Part shown: positions 26,614 to 35,905 of the stretch, piece by piece
How the letters are laid out: each line of letters begins with the position of its first letter
Numbering within the stretch: the stretch's first letter is position 1
Assembly (NCBI RefSeq): GCF_020616155.1
Contig: NZ_CP085530.1
Coordinates: 2,602,501-2,666,500 of the forward strand
Direction: 5' to 3'
Origin: Vogesella sp. XCS3
Lineage (GTDB): Bacteria; Pseudomonadota; Gammaproteobacteria; Burkholderiales; Chromobacteriaceae
DNA length: 64,000 nt
Program-made: the position numbers and the translations under genes
The notes under the pieces: generated by a model
What the model was told of the DNA's origin: nothing
The model's database searches: none
Seen by the model: only the letters and a program-made list of their open reading frames with translations

Positions 26614-27546
26614 TCAACGGCGCAGCTGGCGGGTAATGCCCCAGGCCAGCCGGGCGGCGGCTTTGGCGCCGTGGCTGTCCTGGTCGAAAGCGGGGTTGAA
26701 TTCCACCAGGTCGGCGCCAATCAGCTTGCCGCTGCGGGCCAGCTTGGCCACCAGCGCGTCCACCACGGCGATGTCCACGCCGTAACCGGCCGGCGCAGAC
26801 ACCGCCGGCATTTGCGCAGCGGGCAGCACGTCCAGGTCGATGGTGAGGTACACCGCGTCCACGCTGTCGATAAACTCGGCCAGCTGCTGGCGCGCCTCGG
26901 CCAGGTGCCACGGCGTCATGTCGCTGTCCAGCCGCCATTCGGCGCCCAGACGGGCGGCGGTATCGAACAGCGCGCGGGTGTTGGCGGTTTCGGCCACGCC
27001 CAGGCACAGGTAGCGGAACGGCTGGCCCAGCGTGTGGCAGGCGGCGGCGATCTGGGCAAACGGCGTGCCGCTGGTGGCGGTGTCGGACTGGCGCAGGTCG
27101 AAATGGGCGTCGAAGTTGACGATACCGATGCGCTTGCCGGCGTGGGCACGGGCCAGGCCCAGCCAATGACCGTAAGCGGTTTCGTGGCCGCCACCCAGTA
27201 CCAGCGGCAGGTGGCCGGCTTGCACGATGGCGGTAACGGCTGCGGCCAAGCGTTCGTGCGCGGCGTCCAGGTCGCCATCGTCGCAGCGCACGGTGCCAGC
27301 GTCGTACAGCGGCTGGGTGGGGTGCCAGGCCAGGTTGGCCAGCGCACGGCGCAGGGCCAGCGGGCCGTCCACGGCGCCGGTACGGCCCTGGTTGCGGCGC
27401 ACGCCTTCGTCGCAGGCAAAGCCGAGGATGGCAATGCCGGGCGCGGCGCCGGCTGCCAGCGGCTGTACTGCCTGGTGCCAGCGGCGAGCGGCGTCGCCTT
27501 CGGCGGCGTCAATGCGGCCGGTCCACATGCTCATGTCGATAGACAT
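26614..27546 (-). CDS. hutG: Formimidoylglutamase (HutG, arginase family)
   Basis: Hydrolyses N-formimino-L-glutamate to glutamate and formamide, the last step of the four-enzyme route. Seen: the Mn-binding motifs of the ureohydrolase family, GGGHETAYGH (about 139-148), NFDAHFDLR and TIDLDVLP, and AVSAPAGYGVD. 310 residues, normal. ATG at 27546 with AAAGGAA upstream. Its presence, with no hutF/hutG deformylase pair seen, points to the one-step formiminoglutamate route. Confidence 0.95.
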   Translation of the reverse strand: MSIDMSMWTGRIDAAEGDAARRWHQAVQPLAAGAAPGIAILGFACDEGVRRNQGRTGAVDGPLALRRALANLAWHPTQPLYDAGTVRCDDGDLDAAHERLAAAVTAIVQAGHLPLVLGGGHETAYGHWLGLARAHAGKRIGIVNFDAHFDLRQSDTATSGTPFAQIAAACHTLGQPFRYLCLGVAETANTRALFDTAARLGAEWRLDSDMTPWHLAEARQQLAEFIDSVDAVYLTIDLDVLPAAQMPAVSAPAGYGVDIAVVDALVAKLARSGKLIGADLVEFNPAFDQDSHGAKAAARLAWGITRQLRR

Positions 27547-27621
27547 TTCGGATTCCTTTCAAACCGCCTTGCCGCCAGCGGCAGGCAAGACGTCAACATC
27601 AGGGTTTGCCGTTACCGGCGT

Positions 27622-28857
27622 TTATTCAATGCTTTGCACCACGCCACGGAACACGCGCTGCTTCAGCGGGTTGGTGCCCAGGCCGTACACGATTTCGGCC
27701 GGGTGCTCGATATCCCACAGCAGCAGGTCGGCCACGCAGCCTGCGGCCAACTTGCCGTGGCTGTGGCCGCGCCCCAGCGCCTGCGCCGCGTGGCGAGTGG
27801 CGCCCAGCAGGGCTTCTTCCGGCGTCAGGCCGAACAGCACGCAGGCCTGGTTCATCGCCAGCCGTAGCGAAGCAAACGGGCTGGTGCCGGGGTTGAGGTC
27901 GGTAGACACCGCCATCGCCACACCGGCAGCGCGTAGTTTGTCCACCGGCGGCTTCTGCGTTTCGCGCAAAAAGTAATACGCTCCGGGCAGCAGCACGGCC
28001 ACGGTGCCGGCCTGCGCCATGGCGGCCACACCCGCGTCGTCCAGGTATTCGATATGGTCGGCCGACAGGCCACCAAACTCGGCCACCAGCGCAGCGCCGT
28101 GCAGGTTGGACAGCTGCTCGACGTGGCCTTTCAGCTGCAGGCCGTGGGCGCGGGCGGCGTCGAACACGCGGCGGGTTTGCGCCGGCGAAAAGCCCACGCC
28201 TTCGCAGAACACGTCCACCGCTTCGGCCAGACCTTCGGCAGCAGCGGCCGGCACGATGGTGTGGCATACGTAATCGATATAGGCGTCGGCCTGGCCGGCG
28301 TACTCCGGCGGCAGCGCGTGCGCTGACAGCAGCGTGGTGGCCACTTCTACCGGCAGCGCGGCAGCCAGACGGCGCGCGGCGCGCAGCTGTTTCAGCTCGT
28401 CGGCCAGCGTCAGGCCGTAGCCGGACTTGATCTCGACGGTGGTGACGCCTTCCTTCATCAGCGCTTTCAGCCGTGGCAAGCTGGCCAGCGCCAGCTCGTC
28501 TTCGTCCAGGCTGCGGGTGGCGCGCACGGTGGAAATGATGCCGCCGCCTTCGGCCGCGATTTGCTGGTAGGGCACGCCGGTGAGGCGCTTTTCCCATTCC
28601 GCGGCGCGGTTGCCGCCGTACACCAGGTGGGTGTGGCAGTCGATAAAACCGGGCGTGACCCAGCGGCCTTGCGCGTCGTGCACGCTACCGGCCTGGCCAA
28701 AAGCCTGCAGCGCCTCGGCTTGTGGCAGCACGGTGTGGATACGGCCCTCTTTCAGCCATAGCGCATGGCCTTCCAGCGCGCCGTAGGGCGCGGGGTTGGC
28801 CGCGTCGCAGGTGGCGAGGCGGGCGTTGATCCACAAGGACTGGTCGGGCTGATGCAT
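27622..28857 (-). CDS. hutI: Imidazolonepropionase
   Basis: Third step: opens 4-imidazolone-5-propionate to formiminoglutamate. Amidohydrolase metal motif FIDCHTH with H75 and H77; [19 protein letters not shown]; and [20 protein letters not shown], all typical of HutI. 411 residues, normal length. The ATG at 28857 is preferred because an upstream ATG at 28893 lies inside the TGTATATACA operator. First structural gene of the repressed unit; the operator lies about 26-35 bases upstream of the ATG. Confidence 0.96.
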   Translation of the reverse strand: MHQPDQSLWINARLATCDAANPAPYGALEGHALWLKEGRIHTVLPQAEALQAFGQAGSVHDAQGRWVTPGFIDCHTHLVYGGNRAAEWEKRLTGVPYQQIAAEGGGIISTVRATRSLDEDELALASLPRLKALMKEGVTTVEIKSGYGLTLADELKQLRAARRLAAALPVEVATTLLSAHALPPEYAGQADAYIDYVCHTIVPAAAAEGLAEAVDVFCEGVGFSPAQTRRVFDAARAHGLQLKGHVEQLSNLHGAALVAEFGGLSADHIEYLDDAGVAAMAQAGTVAVLLPGAYYFLRETQKPPVDKLRAAGVAMAVSTDLNPGTSPFASLRLAMNQACVLFGLTPEEALLGATRHAAQALGRGHSHGKLAAGCVADLLLWDIEHPAEIVYGLGTNPLKQRVFRGVVQSIE

Positions 28858-28882
28858 GGCTGAATCCGGTTGTGCGATTAAT

Positions 28883-28892
28883 TGTATATACA
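28883..28892. promoter_or_regulatory. HutC operator upstream of hutI
   Basis: Perfect palindrome TGTATATACA, matching the known HutC-type operator core. It sits between the hutC terminator and the hutI start, where it can block transcription of hutI-G-U-H. Urocanate would be the inducer, by family knowledge. Confidence 0.8.
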
Positions 28893-28984
28893 TTTAGACC
28901 ATGCACGCCGCAACGTCAAGCAGCTTTTATTGCCGCGCTGCAGCAAGACAGCCGTGCCTTTGCATAAAAAACCCATAAAAAACA

Positions 28985-29010
28985 ACAGGCCACGTCAAAA
29001 CGTGGCCTGT
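28985..29010 (-). terminator. Rho-independent terminator of hutC
   Basis: ACAGGCCACG and CGTGGCCTGT form a perfect 10-bp stem with a 6-base loop. On the minus strand it is followed by TTGTTTTTTATGGG, a strong T-run. It separates hutC transcription from the hutI operator. Confidence 0.85.
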
Positions 29011-29028
29011 GGCGGGGTGTGGCTTAAA

Positions 29029-29038
29029 TGTATATACA
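29029..29038. promoter_or_regulatory. Second TGTATATACA operator at the end of hutC
   Basis: An identical 10-base palindrome lies one base past the hutC stop, 146 bp from the first site. It is not in a promoter position for hutC itself. It could allow looping or cooperative binding of HutC with the site at 28883. Confidence 0.7.
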
Positions 29039-29039
29039 A

Positions 29040-29768
29040 TTATGTTTTGCGTACCCGCGTCTGCGAGCGCAGCTTGTACTTGCTGCCTGGGTGCAGCAGA
29101 CGGGCAAAGCTGACCAGGTGCTTGCCGGACCAGGTGCGGCGCAGCACGCGCAGGCAGGGCTCCGGCTGCGCCAGCGCCAGCAGCTGCTGTTCGTCGGCGC
29201 CAGGCAGCACCGCTTCCACCGTGTGTTCCACGTCGGTAAGCGGGCAGGTGCGCATCAGGTAGGCGTTGGGGGTTTCCTGCTCGAAGGCCTGCGCCAGGTA
29301 GTCTGGCGCCCACTGCGGGTTCACGTAGCGGTCTTCGATCTGGATCGGGCTGTCGTCTTCGTGGTGCACGATCAGCGAATGGAACACCGCGGCGCCGGCA
29401 GCCATGCCCAGGCGCAGCGCCACTTCTTCGCTGGCCGGCTCGGCGCGGGCAAACAGCACCTGGGCGCGGTAAGCGTGGCCGCGCAGGGCGACTTCCTCGG
29501 CGATATTGTTCACGTCCAGCAGCGGCGACTCGGCCTTGCGCTCGGCTACGTAGGTGCCATCGCCGGCGTAACGCAGCAGCACGCCGGCCTCGGCCAGGTC
29601 GCGGATGGCCTTGTTCACCGTCATGCGCGACACGCCAAACTGGCGCGCCAGCTCTACCTCGGGCGGGATCTTGGCACCGGGGGCGAAGGTGCGCTGCTTG
29701 ATACCGTCGAGAATGTAATCGCGGATACGCAGGAAATGGGGCTTGGCGGCGGGTTTGGGCGTGCTCAT
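29040..29768 (-). CDS. hutC: Histidine utilisation repressor (GntR/HutC family)
   Basis: Repressor of the hut genes, released by urocanate in studied species. Seen: N-terminal winged helix (about 8-75) with GAKIPPEVELARQFGVSRMT and a following VNKAIRDLAEAGVL, then a UTRA ligand-binding domain with YLMRTCPLTDVEHTVEAVLP. 242 residues, typical. ATG at 29768; an upstream in-frame ATG adds 7 residues. It heads the cluster; two TGTATATACA operators lie downstream, before hutI. Confidence 0.95.
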   Translation of the reverse strand: MSTPKPAAKPHFLRIRDYILDGIKQRTFAPGAKIPPEVELARQFGVSRMTVNKAIRDLAEAGVLLRYAGDGTYVAERKAESPLLDVNNIAEEVALRGHAYRAQVLFARAEPASEEVALRLGMAAGAAVFHSLIVHHEDDSPIQIEDRYVNPQWAPDYLAQAFEQETPNAYLMRTCPLTDVEHTVEAVLPGADEQQLLALAQPEPCLRVLRRTWSGKHLVSFARLLHPGSKYKLRSQTRVRKT

Positions 29769-29881
29769 GCGCTGATTGTAACGCGGCACTGGTCAAAGCG
29801 CTTGGCAGCAGTTAGCTTAGAGCCGTATGGCATGCGTCACCCGCCTGCCGCGCCCACCCCACCTTTGCTGATGGAATTGCC

Positions 29882-30748
29882 ATGAGTCACCCCGTTCACC
29901 CCGATCTGTTACCCGCTGGCGTACGCGCCATCGAGCTGGCCCCTGGTGTTCCCGGCCTGGCATTTACCCACCCCGCCTTTACTGCCACCTTGAGCCTGTA
30001 CGGTGGCCAGCTACTGGGCTACACCCCGCACGGCGGCCAACCCTTGTTTTACCTGTCACCCACGGCGCTACTGCAGCCGGGCAAGGCTATTCGCGGCGGC
30101 GTGCCGCTGTGCTGGCCGTGGTTTGGCAAGCACGCTAGCGACGCCAGCCAACCGCAGCATGGCGTGGCGCGTACCGCGCTGTGGACAGTCAACGCCATCG
30201 CGCGCAGCGAGCTGGGGTTTCACGTGAAACTGAACGGCCCGCGCCACGGCGAGCTGTCGTCCAGCCTGAGCCTGGTACTGGGCGAGGCTGTCGACATGGC
30301 GCTGACCACGCGTAACCACGGCAAGACCGTGGCCACCGTCAGCGCCGCGCTGCACAGCTATATCGCGGTAGGCGACCTGCGCCAGGTGGCGCTGAGTGGC
30401 CTGGAAAACGCCAGCAGCCACGACAAGCTCACCGACACCCACGGCACCCTGCCCGCCAGCCCGTGGCGTTTTGATGGCCCCACCGATGCCGTGGTCGCCA
30501 GCGGTGCCGCCTGCACCCTGCACGATGCCGCCTGGCAACGCAAAGTAGCCATCAGCAGCAGCGGCTCGGCCAGCACCGTGGTATGGACGCCGTGGGCCAG
30601 CGGTGCGGCGGCGCTGGCCGACATGCCGGACGACGGCTGGCAGCACTTTTTGTGCGTGGAAGCGGCCAATGCCGGCGCAGACAGCCGCCAGATTGCCCCT
30701 GGCGACAGCCATACACTAGGCCAGCATTTGCACCTTACGGGGGTATAA
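29882..30748 (+). CDS. D-hexose-6-phosphate mutarotase (YeaD-like)
   Basis: Aldose-1-epimerase-fold enzyme interconverting alpha and beta anomers of hexose 6-phosphates. Seen: KAIRGGVPLCWPWFG (about 68-82), HGVARTALW (about 93-101), LHSYIAVGDLRQVALSGLE and DDGWQHFLCVEAANA, the conserved blocks of the YeaD group with the catalytic His and Glu. 288 residues, normal length. Monocistronic or joined with the next gene, 39 bases downstream. Confidence 0.9.
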   Translation: MSHPVHPDLLPAGVRAIELAPGVPGLAFTHPAFTATLSLYGGQLLGYTPHGGQPLFYLSPTALLQPGKAIRGGVPLCWPWFGKHASDASQPQHGVARTALWTVNAIARSELGFHVKLNGPRHGELSSSLSLVLGEAVDMALTTRNHGKTVATVSAALHSYIAVGDLRQVALSGLENASSHDKLTDTHGTLPASPWRFDGPTDAVVASGAACTLHDAAWQRKVAISSSGSASTVVWTPWASGAAALADMPDDGWQHFLCVEAANAGADSRQIAPGDSHTLGQHLHLTGV

Positions 30749-30787
30749 TCAGCCTTTGCTTCACAGCCGGATACCACGAGTAACAGC

Positions 30788-31369
30788 ATGATCCAACCCG
30801 ACCGCCTGGACCGTTTCTTTCCCATTACCTACCCCAATGGCAATACGGTGAGCCGTTTTGCCAAGCATTGCCCGCACTGCAAACAGCTGGTGAAAGCGTC
30901 GGCAATGGAGGGCATGGCCCTGCTGCTGAAAGACAAGGTATTCGTGCTGGCCGACGGCCACTGCCCGCATTGCCAGCACCGTTTTGTCGTGAAGTGCGTC
31001 ATCGACGAATACAAGCAGGTGCACGCGGTGGGCCTGCCGGTATTCCTGTACCGCATGATGTTGCAATGGGGCGCGCGCAAGCAGGTGCAAACGTTCCGCC
31101 AGCAAAGCGACTGGCGCACCGCGCAGCAGGAAGCCAGCGAGCAGGCAGATAGCGCGCCGGTATCGCGCGGCACCCAGCTGGCGGACAGCGCCATGGTGCA
31201 GAAATCGGAAGAAATCCTGGGCAATTTCATGGGCCAGCCCATTCACGCCTGGATCATGAGCAATGGCCAGCGCCTGGTATACGAGCGCGCGGTGCCACCA
31301 GGGGGCAGCTTTCAGCTGGCCGAGCAGGAAGTACTGTTTGAAAACCGCCTGATCTACCGCCCGGCCTGA
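30788..31369 (+). CDS. Hypothetical protein with two CPHC zinc-ribbon-like motifs
   Basis: 193 residues. Two CPHC motifs (about residues 28-31 and 59-62) spaced like the halves of a zinc ribbon bind one metal in such proteins. A long polar region follows (about 95-135) and then a compact C-terminal part (GQPIHAWIMSNGQRLVYERA). No signal peptide. Likely a conserved protein of the lineage; the function is unknown. It is followed by a strong terminator. Confidence 0.7.
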   Translation: MIQPDRLDRFFPITYPNGNTVSRFAKHCPHCKQLVKASAMEGMALLLKDKVFVLADGHCPHCQHRFVVKCVIDEYKQVHAVGLPVFLYRMMLQWGARKQVQTFRQQSDWRTAQQEASEQADSAPVSRGTQLADSAMVQKSEEILGNFMGQPIHAWIMSNGQRLVYERAVPPGGSFQLAEQEVLFENRLIYRPA

Positions 31370-31383
31370 TACGGCCACGCATC

Positions 31384-31416
31384 AAAAACCCCCGTCAGCT
31401 TGCTGGCGGGGGTTTT
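31384..31416. terminator. Bidirectional terminator
   Basis: AAAACCCCC...GGGGGTTTT with an inner CAGC/GCTG pairing forms a long stem between the convergent zinc-ribbon and acetyltransferase genes. A-runs on one side and T-runs on the other serve both strands. Confidence 0.85.
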
Positions 31417-31447
31417 ACGTTGTGGCAGGCGCTGGCGACAGCGCTGT

Positions 31448-31978
31448 TCAATTCAGGCGGATGCGGTAAATGCAGCTGGCGTCATCCGGCCAGCTCTGTA
31501 CCATGCCCAGGCGCTGACACACGCGGCGTGCCGCATGGTTGGCCGCATCGGTAGAGGCGTAGACTTCCTGCGCGCCGTAGGGGCCGAACGCCAGCGACAG
31601 CATGCTGTCTGTGGCCTCGGTATACAAACCCAGCCCCAGCCAGTCCGGGTGGCCCCAGAACCCCAGCTCCCAGCATTGCGCACTGCGCAGGTGCAGCTCG
31701 CAGCAGCCGACCACCTCTTCGCCCAGCCATAGCAGCGCAATCTTGTCCTGCGCCTGTGGCCACACCAGCGCCACCTTGCGGCACCAGGCTTCGCAGGCCC
31801 CGGCGTGTTGCGGCGGTTGTGCCCAGGGCAGGCTATCCGGAAAACAGCGCAGCAGCGGCAGGCTGGCCTCGATGGCGGCATACAGTGCGGCGCCATCGCC
31901 CGGCTGCGGCGCGGCCAGGCGCAGCCGGCTGGTGTAGACCCCGTCCAGCAAGGGGTCGGCTAAGGGGTAATCCTGCAT
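31448..31978 (-). CDS. GNAT family N-acetyltransferase (RimJ/RimL-like)
   Basis: Acetyl-CoA-dependent acyltransferase. Seen: SRLRLAAPQPGDGAALYAAI at the start, ELGFWGHPDWLGLGLYTEA (motif A region) and NHAARRVCQRLGM (motif B), typical of the RimJ/RimL branch that acetylates protein N-termini or small molecules. 176 residues from ATG 31978, preferred because GGAG lies 6 bases upstream. The substrate is unknown. Confidence 0.85.
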   Translation of the reverse strand: MQDYPLADPLLDGVYTSRLRLAAPQPGDGAALYAAIEASLPLLRCFPDSLPWAQPPQHAGACEAWCRKVALVWPQAQDKIALLWLGEEVVGCCELHLRSAQCWELGFWGHPDWLGLGLYTEATDSMLSLAFGPYGAQEVYASTDAANHAARRVCQRLGMVQSWPDDASCIYRIRLN

Positions 31979-32054
31979 GCCATCTCCCATCGCGCAGTGC
32001 GGCGGCCACACTGCGCCCAATCCTGCCTGCCACGCAGGCCAACGATACCAGGCC

Positions 32055-33302
32055 CTAGCCCAGGGTTGCTGCAATCAGGCTGGCAATACGTTCACTGGCA
32101 CCACGGTGGGCGGCGGTAAACGCCAGCCCCGCGTCGCGCATGCGCAGGCGTGCGTCGGCATCGTCCAGCAGCGCCAGCGCCGCTGCCACCAGCTGCGGCG
32201 CATCGGCCACCTGACGCGCGGCACCGGCTTGCCGTGCCAATGCACTGGCCTCGGCAAAATTATAGGTGGACGGCCCCAGGAGTACAGGTACGCCGACGCT
32301 GGCCGGCTCGATCATGTTCTGCGCGCCAAAATCCAGCAGCGAACCACCGACAAAGGCCACATCGGCGGCAGCGTAGTAGGCAAACAGCTCGCCCATGCTG
32401 TCGCCCACCCATACCTGGGTATTGGCGGCCACCGCCACTTGGTCGCTGCGGCGCTGCACGGCAAACCCACGGTCTGCGGCCAACTGCGCCACCTGGGCAA
32501 AACGCTCCGGGTGGCGTGGCACCAACAGCAGCAAGGCCTGCTGCGGGCCGGCGGCGCGCCAGGCGTCCAGAATCAGCGCTTCTTCGCCGTCACGCGTGCT
32601 GGCGCACACCCACACCGGGCGCGTACCGATGCGGGCACGGAACGCCTGGCCCAACGCCAGCTTGTCCGCCGGCGGCGTGAAATCGTACTTGGTACTGCCA
32701 CACACCAGCGGCTGCGGCGTACCCAATGCGGCCAACCTGGCGGCATCGTCCGGGCTTTGTGCTGCCACCGCGTTCAGGCGTTGCAGCGCCGGGCGTACCA
32801 GGCGTGCGATGCGGCGGTAACCGGCGGCCGATTTTTCCGACAGCCGCGCGTTTACCAGCAGCACCGGCACGCCGGCGTCGCGGCAGGCGTGGATCATCGC
32901 AGGCCAGATTTCGGTTTCCATCAACAGCAGGCAGGCCGGCTGCGCGGCGGCGACAAAACGGCGCATCCAGCGCAGGTTGTCGTACGGCAGGTAGTGCACC
33001 TGGGCGTCGGGGTACAGCTCCTGGGCAATAGCGCGGCCGGTGGGCGTCATCTGGGTAATCAGCAGGCTGGCCTGTGGATAACGCGCGCGCAGCGCTTTCA
33101 CCAAGGGCAAAGCGGCGCGGGTTTCGCCCACGGACACCGCGTGCAGCCAGAACTGCTGCCCGCGTGGCTGCGGCTGGCTGCGGCCGAAACGCTCGTCCCA
33201 GTGCTCAAGATACGCCGGTGCCTGGCGGGCACGCTTTTTCAGGTAGCGCTTGATCAGTGGCGTCAGCAGCGGCCACAGCGCGGAATACAGGCGCAGCAGC
33301 AT
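32055..33302 (-). CDS. waaA: 3-deoxy-D-manno-octulosonic acid transferase
   Basis: Adds Kdo to lipid A precursor at the inner face of the inner membrane, the first step of LPS core assembly. Seen: N-terminal membrane anchor (LRLYSALWPLLTPLIKRYL), FWLHAVSVGETRAALPLVKA, YLPYDNLRWMRRF, METEIWPAM with the catalytic Glu area, and FVGGSLLDFGAQNMIEPASV. 415 residues, normal. The ATG at 33302 shares one base with the waaC stop, so the genes are co-translated. Confidence 0.95.
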   Translation of the reverse strand: MLLRLYSALWPLLTPLIKRYLKKRARQAPAYLEHWDERFGRSQPQPRGQQFWLHAVSVGETRAALPLVKALRARYPQASLLITQMTPTGRAIAQELYPDAQVHYLPYDNLRWMRRFVAAAQPACLLLMETEIWPAMIHACRDAGVPVLLVNARLSEKSAAGYRRIARLVRPALQRLNAVAAQSPDDAARLAALGTPQPLVCGSTKYDFTPPADKLALGQAFRARIGTRPVWVCASTRDGEEALILDAWRAAGPQQALLLLVPRHPERFAQVAQLAADRGFAVQRRSDQVAVAANTQVWVGDSMGELFAYYAAADVAFVGGSLLDFGAQNMIEPASVGVPVLLGPSTYNFAEASALARQAGAARQVADAPQLVAAALALLDDADARLRMRDAGLAFTAAHRGASERIASLIAATLG

Positions 33303-34261
33303 CAGGCCGCCCCCTGCACACGCGTCAGCAGGGCCAGCACCGCGTCTACCGGCGGGATCTGCCCTGCCCGGCCGATGTTGGCCGCACGCGCGGTTTCCAC
33401 CACGCCGGTCAGCGCCGGGTCGGTATCCGTATAAATAGCTACCAGCGGTACATCCAGCGCATTGGCCAGATGGGTCAGGCCGGTATCCACCCCTACCACG
33501 GCAGCAGCTTGGCCCAGCAGCGCGGCGGCTTCGCGCAGTGGCACACGCGGCGCCACTACCGCGCCCGGCATGGCCGCGGCCAACCTTTGCGCCCGCGCCT
33601 GCTCCACCGCATTGCCCCACGGCAGTACCGCGTACAAGCCTTGCGCCGCCAGCTCGGCAGCCAGCGCCAGCCAGTGCGGCTCCGGCCACAACTTGCTGTC
33701 GCGGCTGGTGGCGTGCAACAGCACGGCGTAAGGGCCGGCCGGCAGCCAAGCCGGGCGGGCACCGGCACGGATGCCGAACACCGGCACACCGGCTACTTCA
33801 TAACCGAATGCCGCGGCAAACAGGCGGCGGTTGCGCTCGATGGCGGAAAGCTGGCGGCTCACGGTGTAGTGCTTGTCGTAAAACCGTGCGGCCAACGGTT
33901 CACGGATGCTGGCGGCGTCGTAACCAGCCAGCGGGCCATTGGCCAGCCAGCCCGGCAAGGCACTTTTCAACAGGCCCTGCGCGTCCAGCACCAGATCCCA
34001 GCGCGTACCTTGTAATGATGCTTTCAGCGCCGCCATCTGCTGCCAGGTATCGCGCGCCAGCAAATGCTTGCGCCAGCGGCGCCAGGCGATGGGCAAAGTG
34101 GCCTGTACCTGCGGGTGCAGGCCAGGGATATCCACAAAGGCTTCTTCGGCCAGCCAGGTAATGCGGGTATCGGGCTGGTGTTGCGCCAGCTCGGTTAGCG
34201 CCGGCCAGGTGTGGATAAGGTCGCCCATCGACGATGTGCGCAGCAGAAGGACATTTTTCAT
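33302..34261 (-). CDS. waaC: LPS heptosyltransferase I
   Basis: GT9 glycosyltransferase adding the first L-glycero-D-manno-heptose to Kdo. Seen: MKNVLLLRTSSMGDLIHTWP at the N-terminus with the catalytic Asp region, DLVLDAQGLLKSA, LLHATSRDSKLWP and GVDTGLTHLANALDVPLVAI, the family signature. 319 residues, normal. ATG 34261 is chosen over an upstream ATG (34297) because it begins the conserved KNVLLLRTSS fold. Operon with waaA. Confidence 0.95.
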   Translation of the reverse strand: MKNVLLLRTSSMGDLIHTWPALTELAQHQPDTRITWLAEEAFVDIPGLHPQVQATLPIAWRRWRKHLLARDTWQQMAALKASLQGTRWDLVLDAQGLLKSALPGWLANGPLAGYDAASIREPLAARFYDKHYTVSRQLSAIERNRRLFAAAFGYEVAGVPVFGIRAGARPAWLPAGPYAVLLHATSRDSKLWPEPHWLALAAELAAQGLYAVLPWGNAVEQARAQRLAAAMPGAVVAPRVPLREAAALLGQAAAVVGVDTGLTHLANALDVPLVAIYTDTDPALTGVVETARAANIGRAGQIPPVDAVLALLTRVQGAA

Positions 34262-34848
34262 GCGCGGAATTCTACGGCTGCCCCTGTGGTTAACCAAGTA
34301 AAATCGCGGCTACCCGAATGTGGATAAGGCGCTGTGGATAAAGAAGTGCATAGTTATCCACAAAGGCTCCCGCCAGCACGACCTGGGTTAATGGGGTAGC
34401 CACACACATGGCAAGCTGTTGAAAAAATAGTTCTTTTACTACTTATCCACAGCAAAGTCCGCTGTATATCATTGTCTTCAAATAAGTAATGTGAAAACAA
34501 TGAAAGAGTGAGGTGCGAAACAGTTTGCCCATGTTTCAGCAAAAAAACGGCTGTCTGCAGCAAGTCGAGACTTGGCCACTCACGCAAGACGCTTCGCTGC
34601 AGACCCCATGCCATGGCACACTTGATGCACAGCCCGCGGGTAAAACCAGGCTTGGCGATGTGGACAAGCAGGCTTCATGACAAAACCGGCAATTTATCCA
34701 CAAAGCTTGCACCACAAAACAGGCGTAGCAGGCACAGCTGTTCAATCAAAGCAATGTATTGAAGTAAAAAAGAAAAAAGTACTTATCCACAGCCGGATAG
34801 CTACTTCATCAGCCCTTATCAATTTAATTACTGGACAGTCTAGAAAGT
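34262..34848. other. Gene-free region with a cluster of DnaA boxes
   Basis: No credible gene in 587 bp, AT-richer than the flanks. Perfect DnaA boxes TTATCCACA or its complement lie at 34319-34327 (-), 34333-34341 (-), 34354-34362 (+), 34443-34451 (+), 34694-34702 (+) and 34783-34791 (+), plus a one-mismatch box at 34659-34667. More perfect boxes flank it at 33073 (-), 34210 (-), 35621 (-) and 35784 (+). A chance count would be far below one. It could be a replication origin, a DnaA-titration or a DnaA-reactivation locus; no dnaA or dnaN gene is in view. Confidence 0.65.
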
Positions 34849-35607
34849 ATGTCTGAAGCGCTAAGCGTGGTGCTTATCACCAAAAATGCAGAAACCCAGC
34901 TGGAAAAATGTCTGCAAAGCTGTGCTTTTGCTGACGAGATCGTGGTGGTGGATTCGGGGAGTACAGACAGGACATTGGCAATAGCTTCTGCCTATAAGGC
35001 AAAAGTTATCCACCAGGACTGGTTGGGATTCGGCCCGCAGAAGCAATTTGCCGTAGCACAAGCCAGCCACGACTGGGTGCTGTGTCTGGATGCAGATGAG
35101 TGGCTGTCTGATAAATTACGTCATGAAATCATGCATTTACTGAAAAACCCCGGCGCCTACGCCTGGCGTTTTGCCCGTAGTAACAAGTTCATGGGGCGTT
35201 TTCTGAAATTTGGCGAAGGCTACCCGGACTACAGCCTGCGCTTGTTCCACCGCCAGCACGCCCGCTGGTCGGACGATGTCGTGCACGAGTATGTGCAGAC
35301 AGATGGCAAGGTTGGCACCCTGGCGGGTGACCTGATGCACGAGTCCGGTGAAGACATCGCCCTGTACCTGAGCAAACAGAACCGCTACACCAGTTTGCAA
35401 GCCGAGGCGCTGTACCAACGCGGCAAAAAATGCGGCTTGGCCAAGCTGGTGTTCAGCCCGCTGACGCGATTCATCAAGTTTTACCTGGTACGACAGGGTT
35501 TTCGTGATGGCTTGCCAGGCTTGGTGCACATCAGCATTGGCTGCTTCAACAGCTATATCAAATACGCCAAGCTGATCGAGCTGCACCGGCTGGGGAAAAC
35601 TCGCTAG
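34849..35607 (+). CDS. Family 2 glycosyltransferase, WaaE/KdtX-like LPS core enzyme
   Basis: Adds a sugar, usually glucose, to the heptose region of the LPS core in the WaaE group. Seen: SVVLITKNAETQLEKCLQS (about 6-24), DEIVVVDSGSTDRT, the DxD-type LCLDADEWL (about 82-90), and GYPDYSLRLFHRQHARWSDD, all typical of WaaE. 252 residues, normal. Weak ribosome site. Divergent from waaC-waaA across the DnaA-box region, consistent with one LPS core locus. Confidence 0.88.
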   Translation: MSEALSVVLITKNAETQLEKCLQSCAFADEIVVVDSGSTDRTLAIASAYKAKVIHQDWLGFGPQKQFAVAQASHDWVLCLDADEWLSDKLRHEIMHLLKNPGAYAWRFARSNKFMGRFLKFGEGYPDYSLRLFHRQHARWSDDVVHEYVQTDGKVGTLAGDLMHESGEDIALYLSKQNRYTSLQAEALYQRGKKCGLAKLVFSPLTRFIKFYLVRQGFRDGLPGLVHISIGCFNSYIKYAKLIELHRLGKTR

Positions 35608-35627
35608 CCCAGCGGCAAGCTGTGGAT

Positions 35628-35653
35628 AAACCGGCCTGTGAGGCCGGTTTTTT
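35628..35653 (+). terminator. Rho-independent terminator after the WaaE-like gene
   Basis: AAACCGGCC and GGCCGGTTT form a 9-bp stem with a 5-base loop, followed by a T-run. A perfect DnaA box (35621-35629) abuts its left arm. The remaining 250 bases to the next gene hold one further DnaA box at 35784 and nothing else I can name. Confidence 0.85.
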
Positions 35654-35905
35654 GTTGCTGCACTTTTAAACGCGGTATGCGCAATCGGCATCGAGCCGGC
35701 TAGCAGGCTGTGGGTAAATCATGCTTGCCGCGTAAGTAACTGTTTTTATTGAAAAGCGGTGCCAGCATCATGGCCAGCTTGGTTTATCCACAAGTGACCG
35801 CCAAGACGGCGTGGTTGCCCGTATCGATAAGCACAATTCGCCAAGCTTTTGTCATGGCTGGGGATTGCTGCTGTAATGGTGGGCCGATAACCTGCTGGCC
35901 CTGCC

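Noticed and set aside
34354..34762. Short frames (60-90 codons) in the DnaA-box gap
   Set aside because: Both strands offer them, but none has a ribosome site or plausible protein composition, and they include the DnaA boxes.
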